Positions 24,268 through 31,797 of a stretch of 35,343 bases of DNA are shown here, in pieces. The notes beneath the pieces were generated by a model. That model did not search any database. It was not told the DNA's origin and saw nothing but the letters and a program-made list of their open reading frames with translations. The stretch is from CAZUMJ01 sp964621605 (GTDB lineage: Bacteria > Actinomycetota > Acidimicrobiia > Acidimicrobiales > Iamiaceae): positions 1-35,343 of the forward strand of contig CAZUMJ010000030.1 in NCBI GenBank assembly GCA_964621605.1, given 5' to 3'. The first letter of the stretch is position 1. Each line of letters begins with the position of its first letter. The position numbers were made by a program, and so were the translations under genes.

Positions 24268-25898
24268 TGACCCCTGCCATCTTCGCTTCCGAGTCGGCTG
24301 CGAGCTTCCCGCTCCTGTCGGCCATCGTGGTCCTGCCCGCCATCGGCGCGGCGGCCGTCGCGCTCACCCCGAAGCGCCGGCCTGACCTCGCCAACCTGCT
24401 CGGGTTGCTGTTCAGCATCGGGACGTTCGCGCTCACGATTGCCATGCTGGTGGCGTTCAAGACGCACCCGCACCTGTCGGCCTCGGGGGCCACCGGCGTC
24501 GCGCACGCCGAGGGCTTCCAGATGGTCAACAAGGTCACCTGGCTCAAGCAATGGGACATCAACTGGTACCTCGGGGTTGACGGCATCTCGTTGTGGCTCG
24601 TCGTCCTGACCGGGTTGCTCTTCCCGATCGGCATGCTCGGCGCCAAGCCGCACCACGACCCCAAGCCGTTCATGGCCTGGCTGCTGCTGCTCGAGTTCGG
24701 CTGCCTCGGCACGTTCCTCTCGCTCGATCTCTTCCTCTTCTTCGTGATGTTCGAGATCGTCCTCGTGCCGATGTACTTCCTGATCGTCGGGTGGGGCTAC
24801 GACGACCGCCGCTACGCCGCCACCAAGTTCTTCCTCTACACGATGTTCGGTTCGGCGTTCATGCTCGTCGGCATGATCGCCCTGGTCGTGCTGAACGCGC
24901 ACCAAACAGGGCACCTGACGTTCAGCCTCGTCGAGATCGCCCGCTCCCAGTCGATCGCGACGGTCACCGCACGTTGGATCTTCCTCGCCTTCGGCATCGC
25001 CTTCGCGGTGAAGGTGCCGCTCTTCCCGGTGCACACGTGGCTGCCCGACGCCCACACCCAGGCACCGACGGCGGGGTCGATCATCCTTGCCGGCGTCATG
25101 CTGAAGCTCGGCACCTACGGGTTCCTGCGCTTCGGGCTGTACCTCTTCCCCGAGGCGTCGGTGTACTTCGCGCCGCTCATGGTCACGCTCGGCGTGATCG
25201 GCATCATCTACGGCGCCATCACCGCCACCATGCAGAAGGACCTCAAGCGGGTCGTCGCGTACTCCTCGGTGGCCCACCTCGGCTTCATCGCCCTGGGTCT
25301 GTTCGCGCTCACCACGCAGGGCATCCAGGGTTCGGTCTTCCAGATGATCAACCACGGCATCTCGACCCCGGCGCTGTTCCTCCTCGTCGGCTTCATCTAC
25401 GAACGCCGCCACACCCGTGAGATCGCACAGCTCAAGGGCATGCAGAAGAAGGCCCCCGTGCTCGCCGCGGTGTTCATCTTCGTGGTGTTCTCGTCCATCG
25501 GCCTGCCCGGTCTCAACGGGTTCGCCGGCGAGTTCCTGATCCTCACCGGTTCCTTCCTGACCCGCCGTTGGTGGGCGGTGGTCGCCGCCTCCGGGGTGAT
25601 CTTGGCCGCGCTGTACCTCCTGTGGGCCTTCCAGCGGGTGTTCCACGGTGCCCCCGACGAGGCCAACGAGAAGATCAAGGACCTGACGTGGTCTGAGCGG
25701 CTGGTGATGGCCCCATTGCTGGCCATCATCCTCTTCACTGGTCTGTACCCGAAGCCGCTCCTCGACCGCATGGCGCCCGCGGTGAACCACCTGATCGCAC
25801 ACGTGGAGCAGCACACCGACTACAAGCAGCCGGCGGTCGCCACGACCCCACCCGACCAACGGGTGAGCGGCGAGGAGCACCAGGAGGGTGGGCATTGA
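24267..25898 (+). CDS. NADH-quinone oxidoreductase subunit M
   Basis: NuoM is the middle antiporter-like pump. In this 543-aa protein FVMFEIVLVPMYFLIVGWG carries the conserved helix-5 Glu, HTWLPDAHTQAPTAGSIILA is the helix-7/8 signature, and KRVVAYSSVAHLGF is the second-channel segment. A hydrophilic C-terminal tail of about 40 residues follows the last helix. It begins on the nuoL stop (TGATG) and overlaps nuoN by 4 bp. Confidence 0.96.
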   Translation: MTPAIFASESAASFPLLSAIVVLPAIGAAAVALTPKRRPDLANLLGLLFSIGTFALTIAMLVAFKTHPHLSASGATGVAHAEGFQMVNKVTWLKQWDINWYLGVDGISLWLVVLTGLLFPIGMLGAKPHHDPKPFMAWLLLLEFGCLGTFLSLDLFLFFVMFEIVLVPMYFLIVGWGYDDRRYAATKFFLYTMFGSAFMLVGMIALVVLNAHQTGHLTFSLVEIARSQSIATVTARWIFLAFGIAFAVKVPLFPVHTWLPDAHTQAPTAGSIILAGVMLKLGTYGFLRFGLYLFPEASVYFAPLMVTLGVIGIIYGAITATMQKDLKRVVAYSSVAHLGFIALGLFALTTQGIQGSVFQMINHGISTPALFLLVGFIYERRHTREIAQLKGMQKKAPVLAAVFIFVVFSSIGLPGLNGFAGEFLILTGSFLTRRWWAVVAASGVILAALYLLWAFQRVFHGAPDEANEKIKDLTWSERLVMAPLLAIILFTGLYPKPLLDRMAPAVNHLIAHVEQHTDYKQPAVATTPPDQRVSGEEHQEGGH

Positions 25899-27445
25899 TC
25901 GGCTTGCTGGCTCAGACCGGGGCTGACGCGAGCGCCAAGTTGGCGACTCCGTCGGTTGCATGGTCTGCGCTCCTTCCCGTCCTGATCCTCATCGGCGGCG
26001 GCATGGTGCTGCTCGTGGTGTCGTCGCTGTGGCGCTCCGCGCTCGCGCGTCGTTGCTACGCACCGGCAACCGCGCTGATCGCCGCCGCGGCAGGCATCGC
26101 GGCCGCGTTCGAGTGGCAGCACGTGTTCCCCAACCACGGCGCCGCCAAGCCGTTCACGACCGTGGCCGGTGCCGTCGGCATCGACGGCTTCTCGCTGTTC
26201 GCCACCTTTGTCATCTGTGCCGGCGCCGTGCTGACGGCGCTCACGTTCGACGGGTACCTCGAGCGTGAAGACCTGCCGGGCATCGAGCCGTATGCCCTGA
26301 CGCTCTTCTCATCGTCGGGCGCGGTGATCATGGCCATGGCGAACGACCTCATGGTGATGTTCCTGGGCCTCGAGATCCTCTCCATCGCGGTGTACGTGCT
26401 GGCCGGCCTGCACACCCGTCGCAGCCGCTCGGGTGAGGCTTCGCTGAAGTACTTCATCCTCGGCGGCTTCTCCTCGGCGTTCTTCCTGTACGGCATCGCC
26501 CTCTGCTACGGCGCCACCGGATCGACAAACCTCGCCAAGATGCTCGACTTCCTCGCGGCGAACGCACTGAGCAACGAGCTGCTGCTCCTCGCCGGGATCA
26601 TGCTCCTGCTGGTCGGCTTCGCCTTCAAGGTCGCAGCGGTGCCGTTCCACACCTGGACGCCTGACGTCTACCAGGGTGCGCCCACTCCGGTCACGGGCTT
26701 CATGGCCTCGGTCGTGAAGGTCGGCGGGTTCGTCGGCCTCATGCGGGTCTTCTTCCTCGCCTTCCCGACCTATCGCCTCGACTGGCAGCCGATCGTCTAC
26801 GCCCTTGCCGTGCTGACGCTGGTCGTGGGTGCGGTCATGGCGGTCGTCCAGACCGACGTGAAGCGCTTGCTGGCCTACTCGTCGATCAGCCACGCCGGCT
26901 TCATCCTGGTGGGCGTGCAGGCAGGTACCGAGCGCGGCGCTTCGGCAGCGCTGTTCTACCTGGCGTCCTACTCGGCGATGGTCCTCGGCACGTTCGCGAT
27001 CATCTCGGTGCTCGGTCGCCGCGGCGATGGCCACCACTCACTCGACGACTACAAGGGCATCGCGCAACGCCAGCCGGTGTTGGCGTTCCTGCTCACGATC
27101 TTCCTCTTCGCGCAGGCAGGCGTGCCCCTCACGGCTGGGTTCGTGGGGAAGTTCGAGGTACTGATGTCGGCCGTCGAGGCACACTCCTATTGGCTCGCAC
27201 TCGTGGCGATGGTCTCCGCGGTGATCGCCGCGTACCTGTACCTCAAGATCATCATCACGATGTACGCGGGCGACAAGGACGAGGACCTCGCCGGTGAGGC
27301 CGGGCCGCACCTGCCCGTTCCGTGGGGCACCGCGGTGTCGATCACGCTGGCGGCGCTGTTCGTCGTGGGCGTCGGCATCGTGCCCGGTCCGGTTACCAAC
27401 CTGGCTGTCCATGCGGTCCCCCACATCATCGCTGCAGCTCCCTGA
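25895..27445 (+). CDS. NADH-quinone oxidoreductase subunit N
   Basis: NuoN is the third antiporter-like pump. In this 516-aa protein LGLEILSIAVYVLAGLH holds the conserved Glu, FHTWTPDVYQGAPTPVTGFM is the helix-7/8 motif and KRLLAYSSISHAGF follows. The start is TTG at 25895, overlapping the nuoM stop (TTGA); CAGGAGGGTGGG ends 2-3 bases before it and no nearby ATG or GTG in frame would keep the first helix. This ends the canonical operon. Only 48 bp separate it from the diverged nuo-like operon. Confidence 0.95.
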   Translation: MIGLLAQTGADASAKLATPSVAWSALLPVLILIGGGMVLLVVSSLWRSALARRCYAPATALIAAAAGIAAAFEWQHVFPNHGAAKPFTTVAGAVGIDGFSLFATFVICAGAVLTALTFDGYLEREDLPGIEPYALTLFSSSGAVIMAMANDLMVMFLGLEILSIAVYVLAGLHTRRSRSGEASLKYFILGGFSSAFFLYGIALCYGATGSTNLAKMLDFLAANALSNELLLLAGIMLLLVGFAFKVAAVPFHTWTPDVYQGAPTPVTGFMASVVKVGGFVGLMRVFFLAFPTYRLDWQPIVYALAVLTLVVGAVMAVVQTDVKRLLAYSSISHAGFILVGVQAGTERGASAALFYLASYSAMVLGTFAIISVLGRRGDGHHSLDDYKGIAQRQPVLAFLLTIFLFAQAGVPLTAGFVGKFEVLMSAVEAHSYWLALVAMVSAVIAAYLYLKIIITMYAGDKDEDLAGEAGPHLPVPWGTAVSITLAALFVVGVGIVPGPVTNLAVHAVPHIIAAAP

Positions 27446-27480
27446 CCCGGTGCGGCCGCGGCAGGCACGCCGGCTCGCAC

Positions 27481-27486
27481 TACCGT
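27481..27486 (+). promoter_or_regulatory. Candidate -10 element for a leaderless transcript of the nuo-like operon
   Basis: TACCGT fits the actinobacterial -10 pattern TANNNT and lies 7 bp before the GTG start at 27494, which would place transcription initiation at or next to the start codon. No classical Shine-Dalgarno with normal spacing precedes that GTG (AGAG directly abuts it), which favours leaderless initiation. No -35 is evident. Read-through from nuoN is an equally possible source of transcripts. Confidence 0.3.
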
Positions 27487-27493
27487 CGTAGAG

Positions 27494-27958
27494 GTGTCCG
27501 CGGACCTGCGTCAGTACTTGGCGCTCCTGTTGGTCGCCGCAGCCACTGCCGCGGTCACGCTCGGTGCGCTCGCGCTCGACGGACTCTTGCGCCCTGGCCG
27601 GAGAGCAGGCGACGCGTCATCCCCTGTTCCGCCAGCCCCCTCGCGGGCACACCCTCGTCGCTCGGATGCCCCTGATGGGGTAGGCGCAGCCGACCCGACT
27701 CGGGGCACCGACAACGAGGGTTCGGTCGGCGTCCGCCACACGCAGCGCGCGGTTGCACCCGGTGGTGGTGGTCGTGTCCCCTTCCGCTGGTCGGTCGCTC
27801 GCGCCGCGGTGTGCCTGGCGGTGCTGTGCCTGCTCGTGCCCCTCGCCGCGGTCGGGGACGGTGACGCACTGCGTGCCGCGGTCGCCGCGTTGGGCGGCAC
27901 CGTCGTGGTTGGGGCGAGCACGCTTCTTCTCGGGCGCCGCGTCGAGCGTCTCCGGTGA
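27494..27958 (+). CDS. Diverged NuoA-like membrane protein
   Basis: This 154-aa protein has one membrane helix (about residues 8-30), a hydrophilic Pro/Gly-rich linker (about 35-96) and two closely spaced helices (about 101-120 and 127-147). By eye, the start (QYLALLLVAAATAAVTLG, then LLRPGRR) aligns with NuoA helix 1 (QYLPLVLIAALAIAFAAG in the true copy), and PFRWSVARAAVCLAVLCLLV aligns with the NuoA helix-2 region. The YECG loop and the acidic helix-2 residues of NuoA are gone, replaced by the long linker. It is the first gene of a coupled set whose later members resemble NuoB-D, H, J and K, which strengthens an otherwise weak assignment. The start is GTG at 27494. It overlaps the next gene by 4 bp. 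Confidence 0.7.
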   Translation: MSADLRQYLALLLVAAATAAVTLGALALDGLLRPGRRAGDASSPVPPAPSRAHPRRSDAPDGVGAADPTRGTDNEGSVGVRHTQRAVAPGGGGRVPFRWSVARAAVCLAVLCLLVPLAAVGDGDALRAAVAALGGTVVVGASTLLLGRRVERLR

Positions 27959-29559
27959 CGGCACCTGCCACAAGACGTGCACGGCAAACCCAGCCGGGGT
28001 TGTTCGAGGGTCTCCACGTCGTCGAGCGGGGTCTGCTCCCGGCTCCGCTCGCTCGCTTGACCGGATGGGCGCGGTGCCGTGATCTCGGTGTCCTCGCGGT
28101 CGATCTCGTCGGGGCGGGTCCGCTCCTCGCCGACGTCTTCGCCGGGCCCGACGGTGGTGCGCTGCGGCGCCTCGGGCTCCACCCGGTGCGTGCCGCGGCC
28201 GAGGCGGACGTGGTGGTCGTCTTCGGCCCGGTGCCCCGCGGCGCAGCCGCGGACGTCGCGGCGCTGCTGGCGCAGGTGCCCCGACCGCGTCGCGTCGTGG
28301 TGCTGCACCCGCCCGATGTCGGGTCACCGTCCACGTCGCCCGCCGACCGGCACGCGCAGGTGTGGCGTGACGAGGCAGTGCAGTCCGAGGCGCCCGATGC
28401 CGAATTCGTGCCGTGCCCACAGCTGACGCCGGCCGCGCTTGCCGCGGTGCTGCGTGCCGTGCGTGAAGACGTCCGCATCGAGGATCCGGCGACGCGCTGG
28501 GCGGCCACCGTGTCGGGGCCTGGCGCGGCACCGGAGTACCAGGGCCGTGTGCCGGTTGCGGCAGATGGCACGCTCGCGGGCCCGCCGCCGCACCTGTGCG
28601 CCCTGACCATCGACGACGCGCGTGGCGTCGTGGACCGTGCAGATCCGGTGACCGGGCACGTGTATCGAGGGCGCGAAGTGGCGCTCTGCGCCGAAGGCGG
28701 CCTACCGGATCGCCTTGCGGCCTGCCTGCTGGGGGAGGCCGCAGAACTGCTCGCCGACCATCCGCCGACCGAGACGACAAGACGCTGGCGGGTCGGGAGC
28801 ATCGAAGCGGCACGCGTTGCGGTCGCACTCGATGATCTGGCCACCGCGTTGTTCTGGCTCGACGCGCGCCGCATGATCGGCCCCGCTCGCGCGGCCGCCG
28901 CCGCCGTGCGCGCGGCGCTGCTGTGCGGCGACCACGGTGTGCTGTGCGCTGCCGCTCAGAACGGCGAGCACATCCTTTACGACGTCCTGGCCGGGTCCCT
29001 GTCCTCCGCGTTCGTGGCCCGTCGCGCCTGCGGTCTTGCCCCGCTCGATGCGTCGGCGGCGACCAGCGGTGGGTTGACGGGTGCGAACGCGCGGGCGAGC
29101 GGCGTCCCGTTCGACGCACGCACAGCTGACGATGCGATGCGCGCCACCTGGGCGGGGCTGGGTTGGGAGCCCACCGTGTGCGCCCCCGACCGAGCAGCGG
29201 GCGATGTCCTCGCGCGCCTCCGGCAGCGCGCGGCCGAAGGGCTTGTCGCGGCGCGGGTCGTGCAGACGTGGAGTGCCGACCCTGGCACCGACACCTCCCC
29301 TGCATCGCGGGCCCTTGCCGATTCCGGTGCAGCCCAGGCGGGGATGGTCGACGTGTGGACCGAAGCGCCGCGCGGCCTGTTGGGGTGCACCGTCGTGGCG
29401 ACGGGCGACCCCGCGGCGCCATGGTGGCGCGTCCGCTGGTCTGATCCATCCGCACGGGCCCGTGGGCTCGTCGTGTCCGCACTTGACGGCCTCCCGGTCG
29501 AGGACGTGCCGCTCGTGGTCGCCTCGTTCGGGCTCTCACCCGTCGAGGCAGACCGATGA
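27955..29559 (+). CDS. Diverged NuoB-NuoD fusion lacking most N2 ligands
   Basis: This 534-aa protein aligns by eye with NuoB over residues 36-175: GWARCRDLG for WARYRSSWG, HPVRAAAEADVVVVFGPV for FRASPRQADIMIVAGRV, and VPCPQLTPAALAAVL for PGCPPNPETLIHAI. The tandem Cys of cluster N2 is replaced by VGAG (52-55) and the third Cys is absent; only Cys154 remains. Residues 209-534 align with NuoD: PVTGHVYRG for PVIGYLHTG, GLTGANARASGVPFDAR (373-389) for TGPILRATGYAWDLR, and EAPRGLLGCTVV (470-481) for ESPRGELGCYMV, ending SPVEADR for ILGEVDR. The quinone hairpin HPSTHG is missing (GPPPHL instead). No NuoC-like segment is evident. The frame is intact and overlaps both neighbours by 4 bp. Confidence 0.82.
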   Translation: MTAPATRRARQTQPGLFEGLHVVERGLLPAPLARLTGWARCRDLGVLAVDLVGAGPLLADVFAGPDGGALRRLGLHPVRAAAEADVVVVFGPVPRGAAADVAALLAQVPRPRRVVVLHPPDVGSPSTSPADRHAQVWRDEAVQSEAPDAEFVPCPQLTPAALAAVLRAVREDVRIEDPATRWAATVSGPGAAPEYQGRVPVAADGTLAGPPPHLCALTIDDARGVVDRADPVTGHVYRGREVALCAEGGLPDRLAACLLGEAAELLADHPPTETTRRWRVGSIEAARVAVALDDLATALFWLDARRMIGPARAAAAAVRAALLCGDHGVLCAAAQNGEHILYDVLAGSLSSAFVARRACGLAPLDASAATSGGLTGANARASGVPFDARTADDAMRATWAGLGWEPTVCAPDRAAGDVLARLRQRAAEGLVAARVVQTWSADPGTDTSPASRALADSGAAQAGMVDVWTEAPRGLLGCTVVATGDPAAPWWRVRWSDPSARARGLVVSALDGLPVEDVPLVVASFGLSPVEADR

Positions 29560-30557
29560 TCGCCGTGATCTTCGCGGTGCAGCTCGCCTGGTGGACCACG
29601 GTGATCGTGGGTTTCGTCGCGTCGGTGACGGTGCTCGCGCTTGTCGTCCCGGCGTGGGGCACCGTGCGACGGACGATCCTGCTGCCGCGCCGAGAGGGGC
29701 GTCGGTGGCCGGAGGGGAGTGGCTGGGGTGCGCTCGAGGTGCCCCCGGCCGCCACCGTGCGGAGCCTCGTTCGAGAAGACCTGCTGTCGGCGCGATCCGA
29801 TCGGCGACAGGCCGATGCGGCAGTGGCGGTTTCGCTCGGGGTTGCGGTCGCCGCGCTGCTGACCGTGCCCGTCTCGCCTGCCGCGGTTGTGGCAGACCCA
29901 GCATTGGGGGTGTTCGTGCTCCCGCTGTGTGCCACGCTCGCCGTCGTCGCCGACGCCTGGGGCGCCTCCGGTGTCGGGCCCACGTGGTGGCGGCGACCCC
30001 GGCTGCGGGTGCGAGGCGCCGGCGTGGTCGCATTGTGGGTATCGGCTCTGGCGATCGCGGCGACGTGGGGGTCGGCGTCGCTGCTCGACGTCGTGGCTGC
30101 GCAGGCGCACGCGCAGGTCGCGGGGTTCGATGGCTGGGGGCTACCGAGCGCCCTGGTGCAGCCCCTCGGGTGTGGTGCCGCGCTGCTCGCGCTGCACCTC
30201 CTTGCGAGCGACGGTGACCAGGCGCTCGTCGGCGTGGACGTGGCCTCGGGGCTGCGCGTGCTGCTGAGCCGTGTGGCAGAGGTGGCGTTGCTGGCGGCGG
30301 GGGCGGGGTGGGTCGTCACGACCTACCTCGGCGGGGCCGCGGTGCCGTGGGCCGTGACCGACTCTGGTGCGCGCACCGCGTTGGGTGGTGCCCTGCTCCT
30401 GTTGAAGCTCATCGTGGTGCTGGTCGGGCTGTCGTGGTCGACGAGCCGGTTCCCGCATGTCGGCGCGGTCGCCGCGGAGCGTCGCGTGTTCATCGGGGTC
30501 GTTCCCGCCACGCTGCTGGGAGTCGCCGCGACACTCGCGGTGCGGGCATGGGTGTGA
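29556..30557 (+). CDS. Diverged NuoH-like membrane protein
   Basis: This 333-aa polytopic protein matches NuoH in order. A first helix (about residues 12-36) is followed by a basic loop (PRREGRRWPEG for NRIGPNRAG) and VREDLLSARSDRRQADAAV (72-90) for LKEDLIPAQADKVVFRLAP. ADPALGVFVLPLCATLAVVA corresponds to ADPPVGVLFILAMSSLAVYG, and near the end LLKLIVVLVGLSWSTSRFP matches FLKLVVLLYVLVWIRGTLP. The first-helix FERK glutamate and the acidic quinone loop (EANRPPFD...EAEQEL) are not recognisable. It is shorter than the 397-aa true NuoH. Start ATG at 29556 overlaps the preceding stop by 4 bp. Confidence 0.8.
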   Translation: MIAVIFAVQLAWWTTVIVGFVASVTVLALVVPAWGTVRRTILLPRREGRRWPEGSGWGALEVPPAATVRSLVREDLLSARSDRRQADAAVAVSLGVAVAALLTVPVSPAAVVADPALGVFVLPLCATLAVVADAWGASGVGPTWWRRPRLRVRGAGVVALWVSALAIAATWGSASLLDVVAAQAHAQVAGFDGWGLPSALVQPLGCGAALLALHLLASDGDQALVGVDVASGLRVLLSRVAEVALLAAGAGWVVTTYLGGAAVPWAVTDSGARTALGGALLLLKLIVVLVGLSWSTSRFPHVGAVAAERRVFIGVVPATLLGVAATLAVRAWV

Positions 30558-31156
30558 GCGCGGTGCTGGGAGCACACCCCGACGCGGCGCTGCACGCGAT
30601 GGCCTCGGCGCGTGCCGTTGCGGGTGTGCCCGCCATGGTGTTCGCGCACACGGTTCCGTTGCCATGGTGGATCGGTGTCGGCGTGGCGGTCTCGGTTGCG
30701 TTCCACGGGTGTTGGGTCGCCTGGCGCTCCACGGGTGGGCGTCCCGGGCTCGGCGGGGTAGAGATCGCAGCGGCTACAGCATCGTTGGCTGTTCTCGGTG
30801 GAGCGGGTGCAGTCGGCCTGGCGATCCTTGCGGTCGGAGCTGTCGTGGTCGGAGCGGTCGTGGTCGCGTCCGGTGCGCCCGGCGCGGGTGCGCCAGGGCT
30901 GACGACAGCCGACGCGCGCCGGCGATGGATCACCGGGTTTCTCGCAGTGGTCGTGGCCGCGGGCACCGTGCTCGTCGGTGCGCTCGTCGGTGCCCTGACG
31001 CTCGCTCGTCACGATGGGTCGGGGGTTGCTCCCCGCCACGTCGCACTGCGGGAGGTCGCCACCGTCCTCTTGCACGACGGGGCACCCTGGCTGGCTGCGG
31101 GTGGGCTTCTCGTATTGCTGGTCGTGCTCGCCACGACCGGAGGCGAAGAGACGTGA
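30548..31156 (+). CDS. Diverged NuoJ-like membrane protein
   Basis: This 202-aa protein has about five hydrophobic segments. Its middle (GGVEIAAATASLAVLGGAG, then AILAVGAVVVGAVVVAS) aligns with the NuoJ helices that contain the VYAGAIVVLFLF motif, and its end (LREVATVLLHDGAPWLAAGG, then LLVLLVVLATTGGEE) aligns with NuoJ INQIAKLLFTEHLFAFEITS-type sequence (true copy: VNQIAKLLFTEHLFAFEI). The Tyr of the coupling pi-bulge is lost but a Gly remains. An N-terminal segment of about 45 residues is extra. ATG at 30548 is used; the in-frame GTG at 30554, forming a GTGA overlap like the other junctions, is an equally good start. Confidence 0.72.
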   Translation: MGVSAVLGAHPDAALHAMASARAVAGVPAMVFAHTVPLPWWIGVGVAVSVAFHGCWVAWRSTGGRPGLGGVEIAAATASLAVLGGAGAVGLAILAVGAVVVGAVVVASGAPGAGAPGLTTADARRRWITGFLAVVVAAGTVLVGALVGALTLARHDGSGVAPRHVALREVATVLLHDGAPWLAAGGLLVLLVVLATTGGEET

Positions 31157-31797
31157 CGGCGGCGGTCCTCATCGTCGTTGCGGCGCTCCTCGTCACTGCC
31201 GCCCTCGCCGTGCTGGTCGCGGATCTGCGAGCGACGGGCGACACGGTCCCCGACCGCGACGCGGTTGCGGCGCTCGCGGCGGTCGCCGGAGGAGCGGTTG
31301 CATTGGTCGGCGGCGGCGAGTTCGCACCGGGTGCCGCAGGTGCCGCGCTGGCGCTCCTCGTCGCTGTCGCGGGACTCGTCCAGATCTCCCTGCTGTCCGC
31401 CGTGGGGACGGAACCGCCTCGCGCGGCGGCACGCACCCCACTGTTGTGGGCAGCCATGGGGCTGGGTGCAGGCGTCGGACTGCTGTTCGTCGTGTCGGGT
31501 GGCGATCTGGGCCGGGCCTTGCTCGGTATCGAGCTGCTCGCGGCGCCGGTGACCCTTGCGTCGTCGACGGTTGCGGCTGCCCGGCGGTGGGGGTGGTTGG
31601 GCCTGGCGTGCTTGGGGGCGGAGGCGGTGGGGGTGGCGGCCGTGATCGCGGTGACGCGCACGCTGGCGTGGACGGACCTCTCCCGTTCTCCGCGCGGTGC
31701 CGTCCTGTGTGCCGTGGGCCTTGCGGCGTTGGGTGCGCTCGGGCGGCTGGGGTGTGCGGCGTGCGCGCTCGGCGCTTGGCGGGGTGCCCGACGATGA
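31153..31797 (+). CDS. Diverged NuoK-like membrane protein with N-terminal extension
   Basis: Residues 100-172 of this 214-aa protein align with the whole three-helix core of NuoK: ALLGIELLAAPVTLASS for VMFMCIELMLNSVNLTF and GAEAVGVAAVIAVTR for AAAEVVVGLAIIVAI. Both functional glutamates are kept (Glu127 and Glu157; they are 30 apart instead of 36 because the loop is shorter). Residues 1-90 add about three helices; the stretch AALAAVAGGAVALVGGGEF and what follows weakly recalls NuoJ, so the extension might be a second NuoJ-like piece. A C-terminal helix follows residue 180. The start is GTG at 31153, with GGAGG about 9 nt upstream and a 4-bp overlap. Confidence 0.72.
   Translation: MTAAVLIVVAALLVTAALAVLVADLRATGDTVPDRDAVAALAAVAGGAVALVGGGEFAPGAAGAALALLVAVAGLVQISLLSAVGTEPPRAAARTPLLWAAMGLGAGVGLLFVVSGGDLGRALLGIELLAAPVTLASSTVAAARRWGWLGLACLGAEAVGVAAVIAVTRTLAWTDLSRSPRGAVLCAVGLAALGALGRLGCAACALGAWRGARR

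Noticed and set aside
27494..31797. Pseudogenised remains of a duplicated nuo operon
   Set aside because: All five frames are full-length and open, nearly all are coupled by 4-bp overlaps, and codon usage looks coding; decay would have left frameshifts at this degree of divergence. Comparative data could still change this.
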